The position numbers were made by a program, and so were the translations under genes. Positions 57,209 to 64,000 of a stretch of DNA of 64,000 nucleotides are shown here, one piece after another; within the stretch, counting starts at the first letter, position 1, and the number at the start of each line of letters is the position of its first letter. This stretch comes from Pseudobdellovibrionaceae bacterium (GTDB lineage Bacteria; Bdellovibrionota; Bdellovibrionia; Bdellovibrionales; Bdellovibrionaceae). Where the stretch lies: contig JAHBUV010000001.1 of NCBI GenBank assembly GCA_019637915.1, positions 434,001 to 498,000 of the forward strand. Reading direction: 5' to 3'. Under the pieces are notes generated by a model. The model saw only the letters and a program-made list of their open reading frames with translations. It searched no databases and had not been told where the DNA came from.

Positions 57209-58012
57209 ATGTCGTCAATCAAGAGAATCAATACCGTCAGTAGACGGAAAGTTCTGAAGGCAACCAAACTGAAAGGTTTGACCCCAAAACAAATCACGGA
57301 CCTTTTGCTCATTCACACCGTTGGATTAGGTCAACATCTTTACGATAAATATAAAAACAATCCAAGACTAAGCACTTACATTGGGAACGAGGATGATTAC
57401 CAACACATAGTCTACGAGGCCATTTTAAAAACGGTAGCCATCTATGATTATCATCTTTGGAAAAACCATAAGGACTTAGATGCTAAAGCCAGAATTGAAA
57501 AGTGGAGAAACAAAAAAGGACACAAGTTTGTTCCTACGAGAAAACTAAAGTTCACTCACTTAGGACACCTCTACGCCTACACATTCACCACGGCGGATAC
57601 AAATGTTCGGTTGGTGCTAAAAGATTTAAGGCTCACACCAAAAACCAACGGTAAAGAGATTTACGCCAGTCAATTTAAGGGTGAGGACAACACAGACGCC
57701 CATAGTTTTTTTGATAAGGTAATGGGTCCAGCTAAATCTAATCCCGAGAAAGACTTATTAGACAAAGAAGATTCCAGTGCCAAAGCGGAGCTTCATAGAA
57801 ACCTTTTGAGTAAACTCACCAACAAACCAATGGCCCGTAGCTATTCGTATCATGAGTTTTATGACTTATTCATAATTCAAAGAATGTCTTATAGAAACAT
57901 TGCGAAAGAGTTTAACCTACATCCCATGAGTGTTTATAGACACGCAAGAATGTTAGCCTCTGAATTAGAAAAGATATTAAAGCCCCAAAATAGTGGGACA
58001 CAACTATACTGA
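57209..58012 (+). CDS. Divergent sigma-70-like factor B (267 aa)
   Basis: NEDDYQHIVYEAILKTVAIYD resembles sigma region 2.1-2.2 (core RNA polymerase contact), and the end MSYRNIAKEFNLHPMSVYRH is a region-4-type HTH. The middle is longer than in ECF sigma factors. It may direct RNA polymerase to one of the cassette classes. Its own class-2 cassette suggests it acts in an ordered programme. Confidence 0.55.
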   Translation: MSSIKRINTVSRRKVLKATKLKGLTPKQITDLLLIHTVGLGQHLYDKYKNNPRLSTYIGNEDDYQHIVYEAILKTVAIYDYHLWKNHKDLDAKARIEKWRNKKGHKFVPTRKLKFTHLGHLYAYTFTTADTNVRLVLKDLRLTPKTNGKEIYASQFKGEDNTDAHSFFDKVMGPAKSNPEKDLLDKEDSSAKAELHRNLLSKLTNKPMARSYSYHEFYDLFIIQRMSYRNIAKEFNLHPMSVYRHARMLASELEKILKPQNSGTQLY

Positions 58013-58788
58013 TGATTTCTTGGAATACCTCTCTACTGATAGTGGGTCACATTTCCGCTGAAATCACTTTTTTCGTGAAAGTGGGTTACACCTCAACTGG
58101 TCTCACTTTTTTGTAGGTAGTAATTGTAAAGAGTTTTTGCATTCTCAAGAGTTGGAACAAAAATCAAAAATCTACTTTGTCGTTCAGTTATTAAAATTAT
58201 TATTAATATTAATTCCGGATTTATTAAAATCCGTATTCCTATTAAAACCTGAAATACCACAAAAGTGACTTTTCATAAGTTTGTGGTTTTCAAGGTTCCA
58301 CAATGGAGCCTTGATTAACAAATCTGATGGGAAGTAACAGCGGTAACTCTTGCTGGACCTTGGGCTGGAAGGAGTGATGGAATCCTGAGAGAACGATTCC
58401 GTGTCCGCCCATTTCGCTTAAATGCCCGTATAAGGCTCTTTGAAGACAACATGGCACTAACTCCAGAGTGATTGGCTCCAGGGCTGTAAAGGCTATTTAG
58501 GGTTGTTTTAAAGTGGGATTTGCCGTGGTGGCTGAAAGGTAAGTCTTGATTCGGTTGTAGACGGGTTCTTAAATGATATTTTTGTGATGGGTATTTGAAG
58601 AACAATACTTTCGGTATTTCTAAAATAATACCGGGGATAAGACCCTGTTTTGGACCTAATGTTTTCAATGAAAAAAATTGAGAAATTAAAGACAGACGAT
58701 AAACCATCTACCTAAAATCCTACCATAAAAAAGCAATTAATAACTAACGAAAAATAGCAATGATACACCTGAGTGTATCAAGTGTTTT
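58013..58788. other. Long gene-free region with hairpins; candidate structured RNA or origin
   Basis: Contains near-repeats around TCACTTTTTTCGTGAAAGTG and TCTCACTTTTTT (58062-58112), an AT-rich part (58180-58255) with CCGGATTT/AAATCCG, a hairpin TCAAGGTTCC/GGAGCCTTGA (58292-58316), and a less AT-rich part (58330-58600) with hairpins such as GGAATC/GATTCC and a block GGGCTGTaaAGGCTAT related to one at about 17970. An open frame on the minus strand (58707-58315) has biased composition and no ribosome-binding site. Confidence 0.4.
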
Positions 58789-58796
58789 TCCGGTAT
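58789..58796 (+). promoter_or_regulatory. Class-1 end box (TCCGGTAT)
   Basis: TTTTTCCGGTATCTATATAC before the ribosome-binding site of the membrane gene pair. A short inverted repeat TGATACACC/GAGTGTATCA lies just upstream, possibly an operator. Confidence 0.45.
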
Positions 58797-58820
58797 CTAT
58801 ATACATACGGAGGAATACTT

Positions 58821-59615
58821 ATGAGCAATGTTAGACGGTCTGAACACAACGTACCACATAACCGCAAATTAGAAGATGGTCGCGTAGTTAAAGCGGGCCT
58901 GGGAACCAACAAACCCCAAGAAACCGTTCAAGGTAGTCTTCGTTCTGGTGCGGTTGAAAAGTTTCATCAAGAAACGAAACCTAAAAAGAAAAGTCCTCCG
59001 TTCTTTGGACCGGCATTGAGTAATACGCTTGAAGGTGGTGTTAAAGGCTTGGTGGCCTCAACTGCTATTCTAATTGGTCTCTACACATTAGTTGGCGCAA
59101 CCTCTGGAGTCGCCGCTGGGATGGCGTTAGCAATGTCTTTAACTCCTTTAGCTCCACTCATTGTCGGTATTACCGCTCTCTATCACTTCGCCGATAGCGT
59201 TGATAAATATATCGCTAAATCTTTCCTAACTAAAAAAGATAATAAGACTCCGGAAGAAGCTGAGGAAATCGTTCAAGAGTGGGAACAGATTGATAAAGAA
59301 AATCGTAAAGAGAAACTTCCTAACGATGCCTACAATCCAAAGCTACAACACCGAATTAAAGACGGTTTAACTACTGTTTGGCGTGGAGCAAGTAACTGGG
59401 CTTATTTCGTTGGTGGAGACTTGATGGGTATTCCTAAAGCTCGTTTACTTGGAAACCTTAATAAACGTGCTCGGGAGAATGCTCGTAGAGACAAAATTAC
59501 TTTAAAGGTTCGTCAAATGGAAGCTCAAGTTAGCAACATTGTATCTCAAGCTAAAAACTCTAAACGGGTAGAGGCCCTTAAGTCTCGTATTCGTTACGAA
59601 CAAAGTAAAATGTAA
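58821..59615 (+). CDS. Membrane protein with paired N-terminal motif (264 aa)
   Basis: Start at 58821 (MSNVRRSE) after ACGGAGGAATACTT; the longer frame from 58773 runs through the promoter box. A short N-terminal motif GRVVKAGLG is shared with the next protein (GKVIKAGRG). Two hydrophobic stretches (about 75-100 and 105-130) precede a long charged C-terminal part. Function unknown. Confidence 0.7.
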   Translation: MSNVRRSEHNVPHNRKLEDGRVVKAGLGTNKPQETVQGSLRSGAVEKFHQETKPKKKSPPFFGPALSNTLEGGVKGLVASTAILIGLYTLVGATSGVAAGMALAMSLTPLAPLIVGITALYHFADSVDKYIAKSFLTKKDNKTPEEAEEIVQEWEQIDKENRKEKLPNDAYNPKLQHRIKDGLTTVWRGASNWAYFVGGDLMGIPKARLLGNLNKRARENARRDKITLKVRQMEAQVSNIVSQAKNSKRVEALKSRIRYEQSKM

Positions 59616-59629
59616 TTGGAGGAAATACT

Positions 59630-60106
59630 TTGGGTATAAAAAGCAAAAGACCTCATAGTCGCGTAGTTAACGGGAAGGTTATTAAAGCCGGTCGCGGTCA
59701 TTCATCTTCTGATGAATTGAGTCCTTTTGTTTTAGGTAGTGGTTTATCCAGAGACATCCAAAAAGAGAAAGCCTCAAAGGATTTGCAAAATCATTCCTAT
59801 TCATCGGGACTATCACCAGACTACTCCGAATTAGTTAATGAGACTCTTAAAACTGAAGTTAGAAGTCGCCTCAATGATTCAATCTTGGGTGGTGGAGCTA
59901 TTGCGATTATCGGAGCTACCAGCACTTCAATTACTTTTGGCACCGCATTTCTAACCGGCTCCTTGGCTTGCTTCCTAATTATGATTCCATCTATCTATTT
60001 CAAATATAAAGAAGCCAAAGAAACAGAAGCTAAAATTAAAGAACAAGAGCTACGAATGCAAAAGAACGACGAAATGCTCTCCACAGACATCAGCCACTCC
60101 GAATAA
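59630..60106 (+). CDS. Membrane protein with paired N-terminal motif (158 aa)
   Basis: TTG start after GGAGGAAATACT. N-terminus HSRVVNGKVIKAGRGHSS like its neighbour; one or two membrane segments (about 85-125), then a coiled-coil tail. The shared motif may be a targeting or processing signal for the same machine. Confidence 0.65.
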   Translation: MGIKSKRPHSRVVNGKVIKAGRGHSSSDELSPFVLGSGLSRDIQKEKASKDLQNHSYSSGLSPDYSELVNETLKTEVRSRLNDSILGGGAIAIIGATSTSITFGTAFLTGSLACFLIMIPSIYFKYKEAKETEAKIKEQELRMQKNDEMLSTDISHSE

Positions 60107-60413
60107 ACACCGGTTTTAACCGCCCAGAATCGTCTTTACGGGGTTTTCTAAAGGGAACCGTCGTCTCTGATTGAGTCAATTCAATCGCACTTTATAACCA
60201 ATTCTCAAAAATTACGGTCAGACTAATAAGTTCAATAACTTAGAGGGTTGTTTAACACTCAGTCGCCCAATATTTTGATAAAGTGCGGGCAAGTTTTCGG
60301 TCAATTACCAAAATATGCGATATATCCAAATATACTGCTCGGGGTGAAGTTAACTTATATCGTAGAAAAGTGTCTTGTTTCAAGACGAACTTTATGGGGT
60401 AGGATTTTAGGAT
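60107..60413. other. Gene-free stretch
   Basis: AT-rich, no convincing gene. A short hairpin GTCTTG/CAAGAC near 60380 may terminate the minus-strand operon (on that strand it is followed by ACTTTTC). Confidence 0.35.
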
Positions 60414-60677
60414 TTAGTTCCGACTTTTGATAATTCCAACTACGCCCAAACCTCTAAGGGTAGTTTCCAAACCGGCGGACTTGGTCTCAGATTGAATCAA
60501 TTTTTCTTCTAAACGAATAACCTTAAGTTCTAAAACACTGACCTTAAGACCCTGTTTTTTCTCCTCTGATATTTCACCGACAATTTCTTCCATCAATTGA
60601 AAGAAAATAGGCCAGTGAATATCAGTTTGAAGGATAGTTTTCTCAATTAAGTCTCTTACCTTTCTCATTTTAGCCAT
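60414..60677 (-). CDS. Coiled-coil hypothetical protein (87 aa)
   Basis: Helical throughout, with a coiled-coil-like centre (SVLELKVIRLEEKLIQSETK). Last gene of the minus-strand operon with sigma-like factor C. Confidence 0.6.
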   Translation of the reverse strand: MAKMRKVRDLIEKTILQTDIHWPIFFQLMEEIVGEISEEKKQGLKVSVLELKVIRLEEKLIQSETKSAGLETTLRGLGVVGIIKSRN

Positions 60678-60681
60678 ATAG

Positions 60682-61398
60682 TTAAGCCACTTTCCTTCTA
60701 TGAGGGGAAATGACTCTAATTAATTTAGAGTTTCCAGTTTTGACTAAGTCATTTCTGATAGTAGTGGTGCTCACTGATAGTTTAGTGGCAATCTCATGAA
60801 GAGTTTGACCCTCTTGAGCTAACTTAATTGCCTCCGTTTGGCGCACTGTAATTTTTAAGTCATAGACTTTACCTTTTCTACTTTTGCCCCAACTAGGTAA
60901 TTCGTTTTTAGCAATCTCTAATAGCTCCGAAAAAGTCTTTCCCGGATTTCTAGATATAAGCCCACGAAGCTTGGGTAGATAAACATCTTCTAACTTTTCC
61001 CATTGTTCAATTTGCTCTGGGGTTCTTTCTTCATCAGATTGAGGTTGAACTAAAATCTCCTCAAATTGGTGAATAGAGACACTACCTTCAACCAATCTCT
61101 GAACTTCCTTCATCTTATTTGGTTTCGCACCTGGTTTACCGTCACCGTAGTAAGTGTAAATCCACTCACTGAACAGCCATCCGATATTATTCAAGTGAGC
61201 GTAAGGGCCTAATTGATTGCCCTTATGAATCGCTTTCTCAATACACCACATAGCGAAGTCTTCAGCTTGGTGGCGATACTTGCTCTTATAACAACATGAG
61301 AACGATAAAGCGTAGATATCACCAAGCTCAAGCCAACGCCCATCGGCCAAGTTATATCTCTGATTAAGGAAAGGATTATGGAAGATAGACTTACTCAT
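60682..61398 (-). CDS. Divergent sigma-70-like factor C (238 aa)
   Basis: KYRHQAEDFAMWCIEKAIHK, then PYAHLNNIGWLFSEWIY, matches the pattern of sigma region 2 (DAEDIAQEVFLRA, PYAWLYRIARN). The C-terminus has an HTH (QTLHEIATKLSVSTTTIRND) like region 4 or LuxR/sigma regulators. Start overlaps the upstream 86-aa gene by 4 nt. Third sigma-like candidate in 5 kb. Confidence 0.55.
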   Translation of the reverse strand: MSKSIFHNPFLNQRYNLADGRWLELGDIYALSFSCCYKSKYRHQAEDFAMWCIEKAIHKGNQLGPYAHLNNIGWLFSEWIYTYYGDGKPGAKPNKMKEVQRLVEGSVSIHQFEEILVQPQSDEERTPEQIEQWEKLEDVYLPKLRGLISRNPGKTFSELLEIAKNELPSWGKSRKGKVYDLKITVRQTEAIKLAQEGQTLHEIATKLSVSTTTIRNDLVKTGNSKLIRVISPHRRKVA

Positions 61399-61655
61399 AC
61401 TTGCCCCGGTTTTTTCAGGGTTCCAGGGCCGATGGTGTTTATAAGATGTTCTATCAGTTCGTCACGGTGGCGATAAACCACCGCCATTGTAATCAAACTA
61501 ATTCTCTCATCCCTATCAAGAATCCTACCCAAAATGGACTCCGCTCTTTGGCAATAAAAATCCCAAGGGCATTGTTGCTCACCAAACTCACTCGCCCAAA
61601 TAATGAGTTTTTCTAATTTAAGGAACTCTTCTTTTTTTAATTCATTGTTATTCAT
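61395..61655 (-). CDS. Small hypothetical protein (86 aa)
   Basis: Acidic helical protein translated together with sigma-like factor C (ATGA overlap). A small helical partner so close to a sigma-like gene could be an anti-sigma factor; this is inference. Confidence 0.6.
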   Translation of the reverse strand: MNNNELKKEEFLKLEKLIIWASEFGEQQCPWDFYCQRAESILGRILDRDERISLITMAVVYRHRDELIEHLINTIGPGTLKKPGQV

Positions 61656-61671
61656 ATATTTACCTTTCCCC

Positions 61672-61929
61672 TTACGAAGCCTTCTTGATTTGGATTTGAT
61701 TAAAGGGTGTTGTGAGGTGTCTCACATTGAGATTACGCAACACCTTACGGGCCTCAGCAAAAATGTTTTCCGGATTAGAACCTGGTAGATAAACTTGAGA
61801 CCATAAGACTTTATCATTTACGGGATTTACGATTCTCGCCTTAATCTTGGCCGCTTTTGTTTTAGGAAAGCGAACGTGAATATAAGGAAGACCTGACTTT
61901 GACGGTTGGAACTTAGCTTTACGGGCCAT
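61672..61929 (-). CDS. Small basic protein, paralogue of the window-start gene (85 aa)
   Basis: A basic N-terminus (MARKAKFQPSKSG) precedes a small beta domain (ARIVNPVNDKVLWSQVYLPG). Related to the partial gene at 1-244. Leader from the class-2 cassette at 62008-62045. Confidence 0.65.
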   Translation of the reverse strand: MARKAKFQPSKSGLPYIHVRFPKTKAAKIKARIVNPVNDKVLWSQVYLPGSNPENIFAEARKVLRNLNVRHLTTPFNQIQIKKAS

Positions 61930-62007
61930 ATTTACTCCTATTTTAAGGTCCTTAATTGAACCTATAATAAGAGTTTAAAACGTCGCTCTGAAGAAGTGGG
62001 GAGCTTA

Positions 62008-62045
62008 CCTGTCATCATCAGAATTTGGATGAATTCACGCACTAG
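62008..62045 (-). promoter_or_regulatory. Class-2 cassette, 38 bp
   Basis: CTAGTGCGTGAATTCATCC to ATGATGACAGG on the minus strand, with a following leader (GACGTTTTAAACTCTTATTA, then TTCAATTAAGGACC) almost identical to the copy at 47534. The leader conservation suggests recent duplication or RNA function. Confidence 0.6.
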
Positions 62046-62070
62046 CAATTATTAAAAGAAAAAGTCACTC

Positions 62071-62086
62071 TTTCCATTTAATGAAA
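62071..62086 (+). promoter_or_regulatory. Class-3 motif, TTTCCATTTAATGAAA
   Basis: Palindrome-like site upstream of a terminator-ended, gene-free stretch; by analogy with 45184 and 63526 it may start a transcript on the plus strand. Confidence 0.4.
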
Positions 62087-62306
62087 GTCTCGCAAGATTG
62101 GCGACATCGGACGTTTTAGATCAGCGGGAGGCACTGAGCGTACTATTAAGAAAGAGCTTTTTTGCACAACAGGTATGATGCCAATAACGATGGCTAGAAA
62201 CCTATAAGTGATTTAAGTTTCTGCTCACTAGAAAAAGGAGCCACCGAGATTGATGACAATTCCTAGACTGATCCAGATAGCCCTGGTGGAAACACTGGGG
62301 TTTTTT
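62087..62306 (+). ncRNA. Candidate small RNA ending at a terminator
   Basis: About 220 nt without an open frame, bounded by a class-3 motif upstream and a strong terminator hairpin at 62281-62306. Less AT-rich than other intergenic parts. No known RNA family recognised. Confidence 0.35.
62281..62306 (+). terminator. Rho-independent terminator
   Basis: CCCTGGTG, GAAA tetraloop, CACTGGGG, TTTTTT: an 8-bp stem (two G-U pairs) with a GNRA loop and U-run. Confidence 0.75.
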
Positions 62307-62332
62307 ATTGCCTAAAAATCTCTTATTAAAAT

Positions 62333-62340
62333 TCCGGTAT
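62333..62340 (+). promoter_or_regulatory. Class-1 end box (TCCGGTAT)
   Basis: ATTCCGGTATCTATATGT then ATG: identical downstream bases to the FtsK gene copy at 48787; start codon 8 nt after the box, no ribosome-binding site. Confidence 0.5.
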
Positions 62341-62348
62341 CTATATGT

Positions 62349-62630
62349 ATGATTAAATCCACTCTACAATTTCTATCCGGTGTCTTTGTTGGTCTTTTGA
62401 TTCTTTGGACAATTAATTTCTTCGCTCCAGTAGAAACCCAATACTCTTACTTCAAACCCCAATTTACTTTTACAAATGGTTGGCAAATTAAAATAAATCG
62501 CCAAGTAGATAGCGAACAAGAACTCTACGAAGGGGCTTGTAATTCGCGCTGGCTCAATTGCTACTACATTATGACCCCCAAGTTAGATTCTCTTGAGGGC
62601 GATCTAACTATTAACTACGACCATCAATAA
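62349..62630 (+). CDS. Small membrane or periplasmic protein (93 aa)
   Basis: One N-terminal membrane helix or uncleaved signal (about 6-26), then a domain of about 65 residues with two cysteines (ACNSRWLNCYYIM). Probably exposed outside the cytoplasm. Function unknown. Confidence 0.65.
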   Translation: MIKSTLQFLSGVFVGLLILWTINFFAPVETQYSYFKPQFTFTNGWQIKINRQVDSEQELYEGACNSRWLNCYYIMTPKLDSLEGDLTINYDHQ

Positions 62631-62720
62631 TCCCCTCATTTTAATAATGAGATTGCGGTTTCAAATATAATGTAACGCCAATAGAGAAGTAATCGCCTCA
62701 TTATCCCTTCATTTTAATAT

Positions 62721-62747
62721 TCTAAGTTTTCCCTTCAAAACCGGTAT
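62721..62747 (+). promoter_or_regulatory. Class-1 cassette (long form)
   Basis: TCTAAGT, 12 nt, ACCGGTAT before the plus-strand gene run 62766-63518. Confidence 0.6.
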
Positions 62748-62765
62748 CTAAATATGAGGGAACAT

Positions 62766-63014
62766 ATGATGACTAAAAAGCAATTGCGCCGTCTTCGTAA
62801 GATGAAAGAAATTGAAAAGGAAAATGCAGAAGTAAAACCCGATTACGATAAAGAAGATAACTTCTGGGATTTCACCAAAAAAATTGACATCAAAAAATAC
62901 AAGCAATCCATAAAAGACGATGGCTTGGCGGATAACACCGAAGCCCGAAATAAAATCATGAGTGAAATGAGAACTATCTGGGCCAATCAACCTAAGGAGA
63001 AGAAATCATGGTAA
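62766..63014 (+). CDS. Hypothetical protein (82 aa)
   Basis: The ATG at 62766 follows GAGGGAAC; an upstream ATG at 62754, only 7 nt after the cassette box, is also possible. Charged, helical, basic N-terminus. Overlaps the next gene by 7 nt. Confidence 0.6.
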   Translation: MMTKKQLRRLRKMKEIEKENAEVKPDYDKEDNFWDFTKKIDIKKYKQSIKDDGLADNTEARNKIMSEMRTIWANQPKEKKSW

Positions 63015-63337
63015 ATATATTCTTTATCTCCACCAGTATTCTACTTTTAGGTTTGAAGCTAATCTATCCCGGAGATTTTCCGGCGTATGTGATTGCTATT
63101 CCACTGATGATAATGGCTCTAATGCAAGGACTGATATACACGGCTTATCGTCTTCACTTTATTTTTAATGTTCACAAGTTCCAAAGACTTTCACTTGCCA
63201 CAAGGCCACGATCTCAAGACCTTTACGGTCGCTTAATTCAAAGACGGAACCAGGATGGTGGGGAAATTATAGATATCACCAAATTGTTAGAGCAACGAAG
63301 AAAACAGAATCAAGGGGACGATAATGAACCGGCCTAA
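63008..63337 (+). CDS. Membrane protein (109 aa)
   Basis: Two hydrophobic segments (about 3-18 and 22-50) and a charged C-terminal half. Sits in an operon with overlapping reading frames. No family recognised. Confidence 0.6.
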   Translation: MVNIFFISTSILLLGLKLIYPGDFPAYVIAIPLMIMALMQGLIYTAYRLHFIFNVHKFQRLSLATRPRSQDLYGRLIQRRNQDGGEIIDITKLLEQRRKQNQGDDNEPA

Positions 63338-63518
63338 AGATATTCGTAAAGTTAAACCTGAGGATTTAACTGAAGACGAAGTTCTTGGTCTTTTGGGTCT
63401 ATTCAATGATGAAGGTTCTTTAGTCATTATTCGTGGTGAAGAGCTATTGGAAGTGCAAAAGAGTGAGTTGCGAGAATGGTTTGAAATTACTGAATGGTTT
63501 AAGAAACCTCCAATGTGA
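63324..63518 (+). CDS. Small acidic hypothetical protein (64 aa)
   Basis: Overlaps the previous gene by 14 nt. Acidic, compact; pattern EDLTEDEVLGLLGLFNDEGS. No recognised family. Confidence 0.6.
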   Translation: MNRPKDIRKVKPEDLTEDEVLGLLGLFNDEGSLVIIRGEELLEVQKSELREWFEITEWFKKPPM

Positions 63519-63525
63519 CTATCAT

Positions 63526-63543
63526 TTTCCATTTAGTGAAATA
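63526..63543 (+). promoter_or_regulatory. Class-3 motif, TTTCCATTTAGTGAAA
   Basis: Directly after the stop of the 64-aa gene; an AGGAG ribosome-binding site and ATG follow within 15 nt. Confidence 0.45.
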
Positions 63544-63553
63544 GGAGAACCTT

Positions 63554-64000
63554 ATGGGCAATAACTTTAAAGAAACCAAAACTGGACACGGCTACCACAC
63601 TTGTGGAGCTGAAGATTGTAAAGGCAAAAAATGTGGCGGTGATGGTAACGCTAACGCAATCGGGAAGAAGCAACGCAAATCCAAACCGTTTCCACTAACA
63701 CCAGATGGCCTAACTATCTTAAATGAACTTAAACCTGTAGTTTTACAGCTTCAAGGCAACGAAACTGTTAACGAACCAGATGCGGATAATTCAAAGAACC
63801 AAGTTCTTATCTATCTTAAACTGAACGATGAACTTAACTCAGCTATCCAATCTAAAAACGTAGATGGTATTAAAGAAGTTTTCCGAAAAGACCACTTAAT
63901 GGCCGCTCAAGTGGCAAGTTCCGATTTACTAACCGAAAAGGACATCAATCAATTACGCAATGAGGGAATGCGTATGTCAGAAGCTCTGTTAAATCCAAAT
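63554..64000 (+). CDS. Cys/His-knuckle protein (partial, runs off window)
   Basis: ATG after AGGAGAACCTT. N-terminus KTGHGYHTCGAEDCKGKKCG is the same His/Cys knuckle as in the 135-aa protein at 47137, followed by a helical region. At least 149 residues; the end lies outside the window. Function unknown. Confidence 0.7.
   Translation, partial: MGNNFKETKTGHGYHTCGAEDCKGKKCGGDGNANAIGKKQRKSKPFPLTPDGLTILNELKPVVLQLQGNETVNEPDADNSKNQVLIYLKLNDELNSAIQSKNVDGIKEVFRKDHLMAAQVASSDLLTEKDINQLRNEGMRMSEALLNPN

Noticed and set aside
58315-58707. Open frame of 130 codons on the minus strand
   Set aside because: Ser/Arg/Pro-rich, no ribosome-binding site, lies in a hairpin-forming region; more likely structured non-coding sequence.
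60248-60430. 60-codon plus-strand frame
   Set aside because: No ribosome-binding site and no neighbouring support; left as non-coding.
362-62747. CRISPR array
   Set aside because: The repeats are dispersed between genes on both strands, not regularly spaced with spacers, and no cas genes are present.

Overview
The window looks like part of a large AT-rich extrachromosomal element (plasmid, or plasmid-like phage) of a Gram-negative bacterium. The evidence is an own family-A DNA polymerase with a fused primase-helicase, two FtsK-type DNA pumps, candidate initiator proteins beside a long non-coding region, many small uncharacterised proteins, three tRNA-like genes, and no ribosomal or core metabolic genes. 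No capsid, portal or terminase gene was recognised, so plasmid versus phage stays open. A lipoprotein with a lipobox, secreted proteins, a flagellar-motor-derived protein and a Proteobacteria-type heat-resistance island point to a motile Gram-negative host; a Bdellovibrionota-like host is possible, but the sequence does not prove it.

Layout. 1-11.8 kb: mostly minus-strand genes, comprising three tRNA-like elements with extra internal sequence, small membrane proteins, an FtsK-like ATPase, an Acb2-like small helical protein and a zinc peptidase. 10-15 kb: plus-strand genes including a membrane-anchored Mrr-like nuclease and a secreted endonuclease. 15-18.6 kb: two related winged-helix proteins (candidate replication initiators) and a gene-free, repeat-rich stretch that may be the origin. 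18.6-19.8 and 27.4-27.8 kb: a paralogous family of ~135-residue proteins flanking an inserted, more GC-rich island. 19.8-26.7 kb: that island, with ClpK/ClpG disaggregase, cardiolipin synthase remnant, ftsH remnant, YfdX, HdeD and PsiE, i.e. a partly decayed transmissible locus of stress tolerance, followed by uvrA and XRE-regulator debris. 27.8-39.8 kb: mostly minus-strand genes, including an acetyltransferase-like protein, a phosphoesterase, a MotA-FliG chimera split by an IS21-family element, small regulators, a zinc peptidase and a CdaA-type diadenylate cyclase. 40-45 kb: primase-helicase and DNA polymerase. 45-55 kb: small proteins, a large FtsK-like ATPase, a membrane operon, two metallopeptidases and a second Mrr-like nuclease. 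55-64 kb: a four-HTH protein, three candidate divergent sigma factors, long non-coding stretches and small membrane proteins.

The gene order is held together by repeated intergenic cassettes. The commonest (about 27 copies, both strands) sits between one gene's stop codon and the next gene's start and reads TCTAAGA, 12 nt, then ACCGGTAT; a compact form has TCTAA, 3 nt, then the same end box. Start codons or a tRNA 5' end often follow within about 10-25 nt, which suggests an element-specific promoter. A second cassette, exactly 38 bp long in six copies, precedes the replication genes, a sigma-like gene and a few others. Together with the sigma-like proteins this suggests the element runs its own transcription programme.

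The most unusual gene is the MotA-FliG chimera: the cytoplasmic part of the flagellar stator protein without its membrane helices, joined to the torque-generating domain of the rotor protein. It was probably intact until a recent IS21 insertion, whose 5-bp target duplication is still visible. All names come from reading motifs by eye; no database search was run.
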